Assembly (NCBI RefSeq): GCF_021917145.1
Contig: NC_061071.1
Coordinates: forward strand, 7,538,072-7,602,071
Reading direction: 5' to 3'
DNA length: 64,000 nt
Source of the DNA: Hypomesus transpacificus
Lineage: Eukaryota > Chordata > Actinopteri > Osmeriformes > Osmeridae
This document shows positions 40,943 through 60,124 of the stretch, piece by piece (position 1 is the stretch's first letter; the number at the start of each line of letters is the position of its first letter). The position numbers and the translations under genes were made by a program. Below the pieces are notes generated by a model that made no database searches, was not told the DNA's origin, and was given only the letters and a program-made list of their open reading frames with translations.

Positions 40943-40961
40943 TGACGCCAGAGTGACGTTA
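40943..40961 (+). promoter_or_regulatory. Candidate cAMP response elements of SIK1
   Basis: A TGACG half-site at 40943-40947 and a near-consensus TGACGTTA at 40954-40961 lie about 310 bases before the SIK1 start codon. SIK1 is known as a CREB-induced gene in mammals, so paired CRE-like sites here make sense. Their activity is inferred. Confidence 0.4.
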
Positions 40962-41250
40962 ACGGAGTGGGTTTCATATTGGCAGGGCTCCAAGGAGCCT
41001 TTTGAACGAGCTTTGTTTCCAGAGGACGGATATTCATTCAGATCCCATGTTTGCATAATACACTTAAGGATGGACACACGAGGAATATAACAGGTGTGCG
41101 CATATGTTCTGGAAACTGGAAGATTTGTTGTGAAGGTAGACCATTAATTTTCTTTTCTCAAGACACAGTTGGATGGGTTGTCTGCTTAGGATAAATATAT
41201 TTGGTAAAAAAAATGTTTTTTTATTGAAACATTTAACATAGTTAATTTAA

Positions 41251-45605
<4,355 letters not shown>

Positions 45606-45933
45606 CACTGGGACACTCAGAAACCATGGGGGCTCTTCCCAGGGATTAACAAACCATGAGATGGCTTCTCTGACCCGATAGTCCTACTGGTTGACGTTTT
45701 CTGTCAGGTTGTTTGAACCATACCCTTGTGCCTTTTGTACCATCATAGTAGCAGAGTTCGCAAACAAAGTATTACTTTCAGAACTGCTTTTTGGATACAG
45801 TTTTGTAGGTTATTTTCTATGTTCGCAGTATGCTGTTCAATCAACTGTATTACTAGTAAATAACTGTAATACTTTGTATTGTACGCATGTACTGTCAGGA
45901 TATGCATGTGTTGGAGTTGAATATATTTATTTA

Positions 45934-45939
45934 AATAAA
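45934..45939 (+). terminator. Polyadenylation signal of SIK1
   Basis: AATAAA about 330 bases after the SIK1 stop, followed by a T-rich and GT-containing stretch (GTCAATGTTTTTTTGTGG), as expected downstream of a cleavage site. Confidence 0.6.
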
Positions 45940-46456
45940 TGAACTAAACAACGTCAATGTTTTTTTGTGGATGGTTGTTACTGTATTTCACATACCGCCC
46001 ACTGGCATGTAATAGTTGTTGCAGTCAATTAGTTAATTGATCTGGCAGTCTGGGTATTAAGTAGCGTGTATCGTATACCACAATAAAACTGATACGATCT
46101 GCTGTGCAACCCGAACCACGTTAAGCATTCCAGCGCTCTGCGTGCGTGCGTCATTCAATGCACTGCTGACCCCTGGAGAGTTGATCCTTTTATCTCTCCA
46201 GCCGTTCTTAGCGTCCTCCTCACTGTCCACCCCCCCCCCACCCCAAGTCTTGGTGTCTCCTTTCTCCCTTTCTCTCTCTCCTCTGACACCTCACTTTTCT
46301 TTCTTATACGTCACTAAGAGGTGTTGAAGACAATGTGGTGCTGCGATGAACAGTCTCTGTTAGAATAAAATGTCATATTTAGTCTAAGTTAGTAGAGGAC
46401 TCGTAGTCAGAGAGATGCAGCGGACACAGAGGTTGCCTTTTTGTTAATTGTACAAC

Positions 46457-46462
46457 TTTATT
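46457..46462 (-). terminator. Candidate polyadenylation signal of CRYAA
   Basis: AATAAA on the minus strand, about 725 bases after the CRYAA stop codon. It gives a 3' UTR length plausible for this gene. There is no transcript evidence. Confidence 0.4.
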
Positions 46463-47187
46463 GTGTATACCTTTTAGTAGACTTCTTGGGTGATGGTCAG
46501 ATATCAGTCGGACAGGGCTAACACTACAAGACAGGAAATATTCAGTGACAAAAGAGAAGGGTTTGGAAAAATTGACACAGGAATGGAAAAATCCAGGTGG
46601 GTGGTAAGTGTAGGACCATGGTCTGAACTGTACCCCAACTATGTTGACCCTCTTTCTCTCGTCCAAATATGCTCATGTAATAAGGGGAGTAGGGCAAGCA
46701 GAGTGGCCACGTGGGGAAACCCTTGGCACTTGGAAAACTACCCATGGTGTTCTTAGGGTGACAGCTCTTGTGTTGACAGAGGAGGTAGAAAGCTACGGTC
46801 ATGTAATCCTCTGTTCAACCCTTAAAAGGTACCTGCCCCCCACCACCCCTCTTCTCTTTATCCATCCTCATGGGAAGTGAATCATCATAATTATAACAAG
46901 AATATTAATATTATCATAATGTTCTAGAATCATCTAAAGAAGGAGAATATATTAGGCTACAAATACACTGATATCCTTTAGGGGTGGGGGTCAGGGGGAG
47001 AGGGAGGTGGAGAAAGGAAGGGAGTAGAGTGGAGCCTTGGAGGGGGGGGGGTAGGGAGGGGGGGTGTGCATCCCTACGCCAGGCCCCAGCCACATGGCTG
47101 CTTTGTTTGGAAGAGAAGCCCCTGCATGTGCCCTTTGCCACCCCCCGTGCCCTCAATGGTTCCACCTGGTTGCCGGCTGGCGTCCAC

Positions 47188-49230
47188 TTAGGAGGATGGG
47201 GCAGCGTTAGGCTTATCGTCACGGGTGACTGGGATGCTGCGGTCACCGCGGCCAGACTCGTTGCCCCCGCTGACCTTTGGGCCGTTCAGGGACAGGAGGC
47301 CATCGGTGGTCAGCGTGCAAGTGATCGCCGACTGGTCCACGTTGGAGGGGAGGCGGTAGCGGCGGTGGAACTCACGAGAGATGTAACCATGGTCATCCTG
47401 TGAAGGAGGGAAGAGACATTAAGATTTGCAAGGAGAGAGATGGTGGTCAGGGATTTAGTGTCCAGTTAGAAGTGTCTCGGTCATATATGTTTCAACAGAT
47501 CCCTTACACTTCTATTCTTTCATTTCCAGCTGTGTTTGTTTTGGGAGGAAAATTGAACTTCATATACGTAGATTAGCCTAGATTATTTGTAGGCTGAACA
47601 AATAAACTCTGATTTCTCGGAATCTTATGGGTAATGACGCACAGATGACGCAAGAAAAATCCCAAATCGCTATTGTTTTCCTCAATGCGTCTCTCACTCT
47701 TTCTCCCATGAGGAACATGGCACGTTAAAATAAACTGAAACCAGGAACAAATGGCCTACATTGATGTGAACCCAAAAACCTTACCAATAAAGTACTTCAG
47801 CATTGTTAAAATAGCCTTTGCATTAAGGGCTTGGCAAATGAAATGACCTGATAAATTTCCTCCCGTTGGCTCAAGACCAGACTGCCACAAGCATTTCCCA
47901 GCCAATGTGTAAAAAATGTCTATTTAATAGAAGAAAATAATTTGGGATTTTTAAATAAACTTGTCATTGCATGTGTATTTCCAATAGTTGGACTGGGGGA
48001 TGGTTAGCCCTGGGGCCTGTTCACTGACGTGAAAACAAACACTGTTGACACAGTCTGCTGCTTCTGTTCCATCAGCTGCTGCCAAACCATGTCTGTAACT
48101 GACAGCTGTCAGGCAATATCCTCTCTTGCTCTCTCTCTTTCTCTTCCTCTCTCTCTGTCTCTAACACACACACACACACATACTCACACACACACACTAA
48201 AGGGTGGCACTCACCTGTCTTTCTCCGTGCTTGCCTTGGATCTCCACGTAGTCGTCGGTGATCTTCACGTTGAGCTCATCTGGGGAGAAGTGCTTGACGT
48301 CCAGGTGGACGCTGAACTTGTCTCTGTCAGACCTCACCTGGGAAACAGAGATGGAGACGGAGAGAGGATATGAAAGAGTGAGAGCAAGGGCTAATGTCAT
48401 GGTGGGCAGGAGATTGGGTGAGAATCTGTTGCACAGCCAACCAATTGCCGACATTCAAATGGACAAACAGAAAGCTTTGTGCACATATAAAAGTTAGTTG
48501 ACTTGTGATTAACTGCAGGTTTCGACTGTTTGAATCCTGCTGCTGGGACATGTCAAAGAGATGAAATGATTGCTGGCTGTTTGTTATTTGCTGTCACTGC
48601 TGTTTGATATTATAGCCTTGCTTTTTAGTGACAGTTTGGTTGACTTTGATCAAACCATACGCCGAGGCTAGCATCAATACCTACTACCAGATGATTCCCC
48701 ACATTGTTTCCATCCTGGATGGACAAGTATATTTGATTCTGTTCTGTTATATTTTAGTACAAAATGTCTGCAGACCTGACTGAATGTATACCCCTCAGTT
48801 TTTCAACTTTCATCTCCTCCAACTGTAGTCACAACAGTCAAATCGGAGACTTGTTTGAGCAACCCTAAAAACTAAGTAAAAACATACATCTCCTTCAACT
48901 GAATCTGAATTTAAAATTCACAAGCCCAATGCACTGCATCTTCTCAATCTCTCCCTCTCCCTGAGACCGCCGATGCCGAGGCCTATACTAGTGTGTAGGA
49001 TGGAGAAAGTGTAGCTACATAAAGAGCATTACCTCAGAGATGCCAGAGTTGGAGGAATCCATGAAGTTGCGGAAGAGCGACTGTCTGTAGTAGGGGCTGA
49101 TGGTTGAGGCGGTATAGGGGAAGAGGTCATAGTCGAACATTCCCTCTCCGAAAAACTGGTCGAAGAGGCGGGCGGGGTAGAGGGAGCCCATGGCGCGTCT
49201 GAACCAAGGGTGCTGGATGGCGATATCCAT
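47188..49230 (-). CDS. cryaa: Alpha-A crystallin (CRYAA)
   Basis: Small heat-shock protein and major lens chaperone. Three minus-strand exons (49230-49033, 48337-48215, 47397-47188) join in frame to 176 residues (human 173). The N-terminal region begins [20 protein letters not shown] and contains [11 protein letters not shown]-like and [12 protein letters not shown] segments. The alpha-crystallin domain starts in exon 2 ([20 protein letters not shown]) and continues with [14 protein letters not shown]. The C-terminal extension carries the RSIPVTR form of the IXI/V motif and ends in APSS as in mammals. An insertion of three residues (SSNSG where human has SG) explains the extra length. The start is set by the conserved MD(I/V)-IQHPW. 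An upstream in-frame ATG at 49308 would add 26 unrelated residues and lies in the probable 5' UTR. Confidence 0.97.
48164..48197. repeat. (CA)n microsatellite in CRYAA intron 2
   Basis: CA repeat with a TACT interruption, only about 17 bases downstream (in gene direction) of the CRYAA exon 2 donor. Confidence 0.85.
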
Positions 49231-49437
49231 AGTGTCTGACTTGGCTTGGGTGTAGCTGGGCTGGGGCTCAGGCAGGTTCTGGCTGGGCTGCTGGATGGCG
49301 GTCGGCACGGCGTCTAGCTCTGTGCGAGGAGTGAGGCGTGCGGCGAAGGTGGCGGAGACAGAGGAGGAGAGGCGAAGGCCGTGAGAGCGAGCGGAGGTCC
49401 CAAGTGGCGTGTGTCCTCTCTCCTGCAGCCGCCCTCT

Positions 49438-49446
49438 CTTTATATA
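49438..49446 (-). promoter_or_regulatory. TATA box of CRYAA
   Basis: TATATAAAG on the minus strand about 208 bases before the CRYAA start codon, in a pyrimidine-rich context. Lens crystallin promoters usually have a TATA box, and the spacing leaves a short unspliced 5' UTR. Confidence 0.65.
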
Positions 49447-49694
49447 CCTGAGGGGCAGAAAAAGGGGCTTTAGAGTAGATCTCTCTGGAATGGCATTATC
49501 TCATGGTGGGATGGGCCCAGTCAGCAGAATCCTCGGGGTGCACGCTGACCCTCTCGCCACGCACGCTGGCCCCCCGGGCGGGAGGCAGGGGCGCAGCGGG
49601 ACCCCGTGCCAGCGGCCACCGGACACCGAGGGTCTGCCAAAACAAACCGCGCTGATGAGGGGGATGAAGACAGCGGAGGACGTACGGAGAGAGG

Positions 49695-49734
<40 letters not shown>

Positions 49735-51726
49735 TCAGGACAGAGGAGGGTGGACAGGTGATTGAGAATGCAGGATTGTGTACACACAAGCACAGGCTGC
49801 AGGGTGCCATTATGACATGACGGTGTTGTTGTGGTTTGATGGAAGGTTTAGTTACAATGTTGGGGACAGGGCTTTGAGGTGAAAAAAGCAACAACAAAAA
49901 CGAAGCAGAGTCGACTTGAGGGTGAACTGTTGAAACATCAGGGACCTTGGTTATTTTGTAGAGGTTGTATGTACTATCTAGTAGATGCTGTGCATGATTC
50001 CTTTACAGGACATGATCTAGCTCAGTCTGTATCTATAATGGGGTATGCTACATTCATGGAAAAGGAGTCCCCACCCAAACAGTCTGCACCACGCCCAGCG
50101 CACCACCAGTTCCCATGGCTCTGATCCCGCTCACGGTGACTTCCCACCACCACCTCTGCATTAGCTTAATCCCACCAGGCTTTCACCCACCCCAGAACAG
50201 AGGCTTACCCAAAGTACCAGCAAGGCCCTTTTCCAGCCCGCAGACCCCAGTGCCAAGACCAACCAGCCTGGCCAGGGGCAAGCCAGCGCTTAGGGGGCAT
50301 TGTGGGGCTGGTAGAGGGGCCTTTTGGAGGGGCAGGGAAGGGGTAAAACAGGGGGCCGGACGTAGAAGGGGTTAGGCCCTGGCTGGATTTGAGCCCTGTC
50401 AGCATGTTTGGGGGCAGTTTTTTTTCTCAATGAGGTGGACAATAGAGGAGTTTGCGCAGGCGTACTGCACCAGAGTGCTCACTGAGGGCAGGGGTTGTGT
50501 TTGTCAGCCATGTCTGCTGCATGAGGACTTGAGGACCAACGTTTCTATGATTCTATACGATGGAGACACCCTGAAGCAGCAGGGCATTCAAGTTGTTTCA
50601 TGTCTTCTGTACTGTCTGGTGAATGGGTGGTTAGAAGGCATTTCAGGGCTCTACACATGTTCCAGCAGATTAAATACTCCTTATTTACAACAGTGAATAA
50701 TCTGGCCAATGTCTTGGCAACTAGACAACAGATTCAAAACTTTCTACACATTCAAGTCGAAGCAGGCCCAAAGTAGTGCCCTATTTATTCAGAATATGCC
50801 AGCCTCCAACAAAAAAATACAGTATTTTGTGTTGAAGTTCATCTGTTACCAGTCCTTTATCTCCCCCTTGTGGCAATCACGTGTAATTGCTGCAGGACCC
50901 AATTTACAACGATTCCATAATATAAAAGAGACCTTCATGTGGGCATTGATAGTTTGGACAGACTAATGGTTACGCCCATCTGAAATATCTCAGAGCAAGG
51001 CCAAAAAAGTACAGTCCTGTAATACCAGCATCAATAAACAAAATATACAAATAAATCGTAAATTAAAAATAATTTAATGATCCCATAATAGTTGACAGTG
51101 AATCATCAATCAAGACTTTTCTGTGCGATACATTCAGCATTCGATACAGGACAACCTACATGATCTCAATCCCCTTGCTCCATTTAGTCCTACAGATCAC
51201 AATCCGATAACTTCTTCATCCGAAAAGATCTATAGATGTTCATGTTCAAGTCAGTTAATATTAACAAGATAAGGTTTTCGAGGTCTGTTCTTCAAACTCA
51301 TTAGGTGAATTGTAACATATACCATCTGGCTATATGGTGAATAGGACGCAAATCTCATGTCAATAAGAGAAAGGGCTAAATTGATGAAATTCACAGTTGA
51401 AAGCAGCATAACATACTCTTAAGTCAAGCTTTTTTAATAACCAAAAAAGCTTGTTTAATAACCCAAGCTAAGATTCCTATTGGATAAAGATTCCTATTGG
51501 ATAAGCCTTCTCTGTATAAAGCTATATTCTTATAATCCCTACATAACAACAACATGATTGTCATAGGAATCAAAGATTAACTAGGAGAAAGGACAACCAA
51601 GACAGGAAAGCAAATGAATGGATAATAACACATCGGTGTCACCCTCTATTTGACACTGCCAATAACAGTACTGCTGCCTTTGTGTCTGTGAGTGTCTTGT
51701 GCAGCATTCAGGCACTACACGCCCTT
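49447..51726. other. Interval between CRYAA promoter and CBS 3' end
   Basis: Upstream regulatory DNA of CRYAA and 3' UTR of CBS. It holds a (GA)n stretch at about 49687-49732. No coding exon was recognised. Confidence 0.55.
49687..49732. repeat. (GA)n microsatellite upstream of CRYAA
   Basis: GA-rich run with a CAGA interruption, about 250-290 bases upstream of the CRYAA TATA box. Confidence 0.8.
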
Positions 51727-56445
<4,719 letters not shown>

Positions 56446-57687
56446 GGTTATCTGGTGGAAGGAAGGCGAAAGATGAAAAAGATAGATTATCAGTTAACAG
56501 TGACGTGATCTGTGATCTTTCCAATTAGATGTTGTTTTTGTTTCACGCAATTCAGTACAAAAGTACAAAAAACTAAAAATACAAACATCCAAAACCATGG
56601 GCCAAACATTCATTTTCATTGTTCCAAAAGCTCCTCTCTGCCTTATCAATTTGCATTCAAGTTTTTAATAAGGCTATATGAAACCCCTCCACATCATTAC
56701 TGTAGCAGTCAACATGATTTAACAGGAGCGCACACACACCGAGCTACACATGCACTATATTAAGGAAGGAGTAACTTGAAGCACTCAAATGGACGTAAAA
56801 CATTTGGACGCCACAGTGAAAGGTCAAACAAGGAGCCGTCGTGAATATGGACGCCAGAAAGGTCGCTTTCCAAGAAGCTGAATGGAATTCTGGGAGTGGC
56901 TGCTGTTGGTATCGTTCCACACACACTGTGGCTGGCTAGTGACTCTATACTCAACATGTTGACTTGCATAAAGTACAGTACAAAATACTTTTCCCGTAGC
57001 GTAAATGGCCATGTGCTATCCCAGCATAGATGTTTCATTCCATTTGGTTGAAATCTTATGCTTTAGCTGACATGAGATGACCCCTGATGATAAAGTGTAC
57101 AATACTAAGCAGCTGTTCAGCTGGGGCCTCTTTCCACACTGGGCAGAAATAATATCCTTGCACATTAGTGGCTTGATTTGAGAAGTGAAAACAAGTGTTT
57201 AGTAATACCAATCCAGGACTGGCATTAACTGTTTATGATAACTCAATTACAACACAACCACAAATGAACTAATGCGCATGCACGCTGTTTAACACTGAAA
57301 CGTTTAATCACTGACTGGGGGAGAGCAGCAGGACTTTTAAACTGTAAAATAGACTGTTTCCGACATGCTGAAGGAGAAGTGAATTAATGTAAAGAAAATA
57401 TATCAGTTCAGTGTCAGTTTATCAAGTATCGGTTAATTGGACCAAAGACAAACGGTTCGCTGTCAAGAACTTGAAGCAACCTGCAGGAACATCACATGGG
57501 CTACTAAAGTAACAACATTGTTCGTAGACTTGATTTATCCCCTTTACAATTATATCGTTTCTGTTTTGGTAAATGAACGCACTACACTTTGACACAATCA
57601 ACTTTTATAATTGTCTTTATACATTGCACTACTAGAAAAATATATTATAAGACACGTGGAAATTATCCAGTTCTTAAAATTACTTAC

Positions 57688-57745
57688 CTAAATGTGCGAC
57701 TGAGCCCCGGTGACGATAGCTGTGGTCCACAGACTAACCGGACGT
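57688..57745 (-). other. cbs: Noncoding first exon of CBS
   Basis: A strong donor GTAAGTA sits at 57687-57681 on the minus strand. A matching acceptor (TTCCTTCCACCAG) ends at 56452, six bases before the CBS start codon. This predicts a 5' noncoding exon ending at 57688 and a 1.2 kb intron. The upstream boundary (about 57745) is a guess. Confidence 0.55.
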
Positions 57746-57850
57746 TAAAGGAACTAAGGACGAAAATGAAAATTTGTGGCAAACTTTGAAAAGATAAAAA
57801 AACGATCGGCCAATTAGCTAGAGAATACGATAGGTTTCGGCAGCGCTCTG

Positions 57851-57877
57851 ATTGGCTACGGCATGGGCGTCTATTGG
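57851..57877 (-). promoter_or_regulatory. Paired CCAAT boxes upstream of CBS
   Basis: Two ATTGG motifs on the plus strand (57851-57855 and 57873-57877) read CCAAT toward CBS, 22 bases apart and roughly 160-190 bases upstream of the predicted noncoding exon end. They resemble NF-Y sites of a TATA-less promoter. Function is inferred. Confidence 0.45.
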
Positions 57878-58496
57878 TTCTTCTTATCCAACCAAGGGAC
57901 AGGAGAAGTCAGTGCAGAAGTTAGTGAAAACAAACGCAATTATGTCAATATGAACTTCTTCTGGTTTACAACATTGCTGGAATGCCCACATTAGGTACCA
58001 GATCATTGACTGAAAACTGGACGCAATCATGAACTAAAAGCATAACATTTCATCATGACTCTGCACATTCCTTTTTTAATGAAAGAGCACATTTCCCTTT
58101 ATTGATTGAACATAATGGAATTTTAACAAGCCCTATCTATGCTGGCAAAACTTTGATAATCTAAAAATCTCAGGAGGAATATATTAGCCAGTTGTATATC
58201 AAAAAGCAGCAACTAGCTGCGACAACATTAGCCTGACATTGTCATACTCATAATTCTAGTCAGAATATGAGTCTGAGAACTCTCCGTTGGGCTTTGACTA
58301 CAGGGCGTGTTTCAAACGAGCCTGGAAAACAAATGCCTCTTCGCTCAATTGGATAGATCTACAACCAATCAGAGCAACAGAGTATGTGACGTATGTTAAG
58401 TAGTGATGGGAAGTTCGGTTCTTTTTACTGATTCGGTTCTTTGAATCTCGTTCAGTAAAATGAACAAATCTTTTTTCGAGTCATTTGTTCATTTCA

Positions 58497-58499
<3 letters not shown>

Positions 58500-58534
<35 letters not shown>
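58500..58534. repeat. Poly-G (35 nt) inside the hAT-like element
   Basis: Thirty-five consecutive G residues, then TT and six further G. The length in the assembly may be inexact. Confidence 0.85.
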
Positions 58535-58536
<2 letters not shown>

Positions 58537-58874
58537 GGGGGCTATACGTCCACTGCAAAGGACGTATAGCCCCTATACGTCCACTGTAGGTTAGTGCATG
58601 ACATGTGCACCAGCAAATACTATTTCAAAATAAATTCCTGCATTAAAATAATGTATCATGAGTTTGTATGATTTGGTCATGTATTATCACACTAGCATTT
58701 AATTATCACGTCAAACAATTACACTGCACTAAACTGTAAGTGTAAATGTAAAGTGAAAATAACAAAACCAGTCAGTATGATGACTTGAGCGAATATAATT
58801 CATTCACGTCTTACTAAAACAGCGGCCACGCAAAAGGGAATAAGGAAACTGTTTCCTCTACTAAAAAATACAAT

Positions 58875-59217
58875 GCGGGTCACGTGAAAAAAGGATCCAA
58901 AGACTCGTAGAAAGACCGAGTCGGGGAAGGAACTAATCATTCGTTTCCTCTAGCTACAGAGCCTATGCAGGTCACGTGAAAAATGATCCAAAGACTCGTA
59001 GAAAGACCGAGTCGGGAAAGGAACGAATCGTTCGTTTCCTCTTGCTACAGCCTATACAGGTCACGTGAAAAATGATCCAAAGACTCGTAGAAAGACCGAG
59101 TCGGGAAAGGAACGAATCGTTCGTTTCCTCTAGCTACAGAGCCTATGCAGGTCACGTGAAAAATGATCCAAAGACTCGTAGAAAGACCGAGTCGGGAAAT
59201 GAACGAATCACTCGTTG
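58875..59217. repeat. About 91-bp tandem repeat, four copies, each with CACGTG
   Basis: GTCACGTGAAAA recurs at about 58879, 58971, 59060 and 59151. Each is followed by ATCCAAAGACTCGTAGAAAG, then ACCGAGTCGGG and an ATTCGTTTCCTC-like stretch. Copy spacings are 92, 89 and 91 bases, with the middle copies over 90% alike by eye and the last truncated. Every unit contains the E-box palindrome CACGTG. Confidence 0.9.
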
Positions 59218-59490
59218 AGAGGACTCGTTACTCCCGAGTCCTTATAAGGATTCGTTCAAAATGAACGAATCGTTCACGAACGACACATCACTAATGTTAA
59301 GCACCGCATAGTTGTTGTCAACAGAACTAAACTACAAGCAGACTTGAAGTATGCTTGAAGAATGAATACAAACGATTTTTGCCGGTGTTGTAAAATTAAT
59401 TTAAGGGTAGGGAGAGTACTTGTTCACACGGTCAACCTTTTTGAGCGAAACAATAAAGGGCAATGCATAAACGAAGTTCTCCGTTTAGGA

Positions 59491-59688
59491 TTACAACTCC
59501 ATCGGGGCCAGCTGATAAATTAAACTTTTACCGAATCCCGTAGGAAGGACGGCAAAAACATATTTTCCATCGACAAATGCCTTGATTGCGTCTCTCTGTT
59601 CCTCTTTCAAAATTAATGCGCTGTCGATGTCTTCTAAAACAGACTCGATGGCAGAATCACAACATCCCAGATCTCCAGCGGTAGCCAT
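59491..59688 (-). pseudogene. RecQ-like helicase fragment carried by the outer transposon
   Basis: A 65-codon frame from ATG (59688) to a stop at 59491. It shows an N-terminal acidic segment, then LKEEQRDAIKAF (like RecQ motif 0) and the Walker A loop VLPTGFGKS with SLIYQL after it. A full RecQ domain needs about 350 residues, and here the frame stops just past motif I, so no helicase can be made. No splice donor near the end suggests continuation. It lies wholly within the transposon, so it is more likely an element-borne or captured gene piece than a host gene. Confidence 0.65.
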
Positions 59689-59963
59689 GTTTGTTCAAAA
59701 CGAATTCAACTTAAGCGCTCTTTTGTGACGTGGGTGATTACGTTACTGTTGATCATCTGTCCATCATCGTATAAAGCCCGTCCTGGCAATTTCATTGGTT
59801 CGCCCAGATTCTGGTTTTCTGTAGTTGGTCCCCAATACGAGACCCTCCAGACCCAATTTCCCGAACAAATTTCTTTTGGGCGGGGAGAAGTTGGGCTGGC
59901 AGCCAGGCTACGACAACATAGCAAAAAGAGATGGGACCCAATACTGAATCACTACAAAGATGT

Positions 59964-59969
59964 TTTATT
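59964..59969 (-). terminator. Candidate polyadenylation signal of U2AF1
   Basis: AATAAA on the minus strand, 156 bases after the U2AF1 stop. It lies only about 45 bases before the target-site duplication of the transposon. Confidence 0.5.
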
Positions 59970-60124
59970 AAGAAAGAAACACACCTGTGTCTTTAAAAAA
60001 AGCAAATAAAAGAAAATCGGGCTGCAACATTTAACCATTTTTATCACAGGGCCAAGAGGGATGGGACTGGAAGGATGAAGAGAGAGGAGTGAAGGGACAG
60101 ATGGGACGGATCTTGGCTTTAAAT

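Larger units (their letters stand above)
45606..47187. other. Interval between convergent SIK1 and CRYAA
   Basis: The 3' ends of SIK1 (plus) and CRYAA (minus) face each other here. Polyadenylation signal candidates exist for both (45934-45939 and 46457-46462). G-rich stretches occur at about 46983-47062. No further gene was recognised. Confidence 0.6.
58401..59293. mobile_element. hAT-like non-autonomous transposon nested in the outer element
   Basis: Exact 8-bp duplication ATGTTAAG at 58393-58400 and 59294-59301, as made by hAT transposases. The ends are inverted (TAGTGATGGG at left; inverted right end TAGTGATGTG). Inside are a 35-nt poly-G, a short perfect hairpin (58538-58573) and about four copies of a 91-bp tandem repeat. 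There is no open frame of note, so it would need a transposase in trans. Confidence 0.85.
58229..59910. mobile_element. Outer DNA transposon remnant with 9-bp target duplication
   Basis: Flanked by the same nine bases, CGACAACAT, at 58220-58228 and 59911-59919. The termini are short inverted repeats: TAGCCTGAC at the left and, inverted, TAGCCTGGC at the right. It contains a 5' fragment of a RecQ-like helicase frame (59491-59688, minus) and has been invaded by a hAT-like element (58401-59293). Without the insertion it would be about 780 bases, so it is a non-autonomous, internally deleted copy. A 9-bp duplication is usual for Mutator-like elements, but the superfamily is not established. Confidence 0.7.

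Noticed and set aside
49231-49308. Upstream in-frame ATG extending CRYAA by 26 residues
   Set aside because: The extension has no counterpart in alpha-A crystallins, and the MDI-IQHPW start is universally conserved. It falls within the expected 5' UTR.
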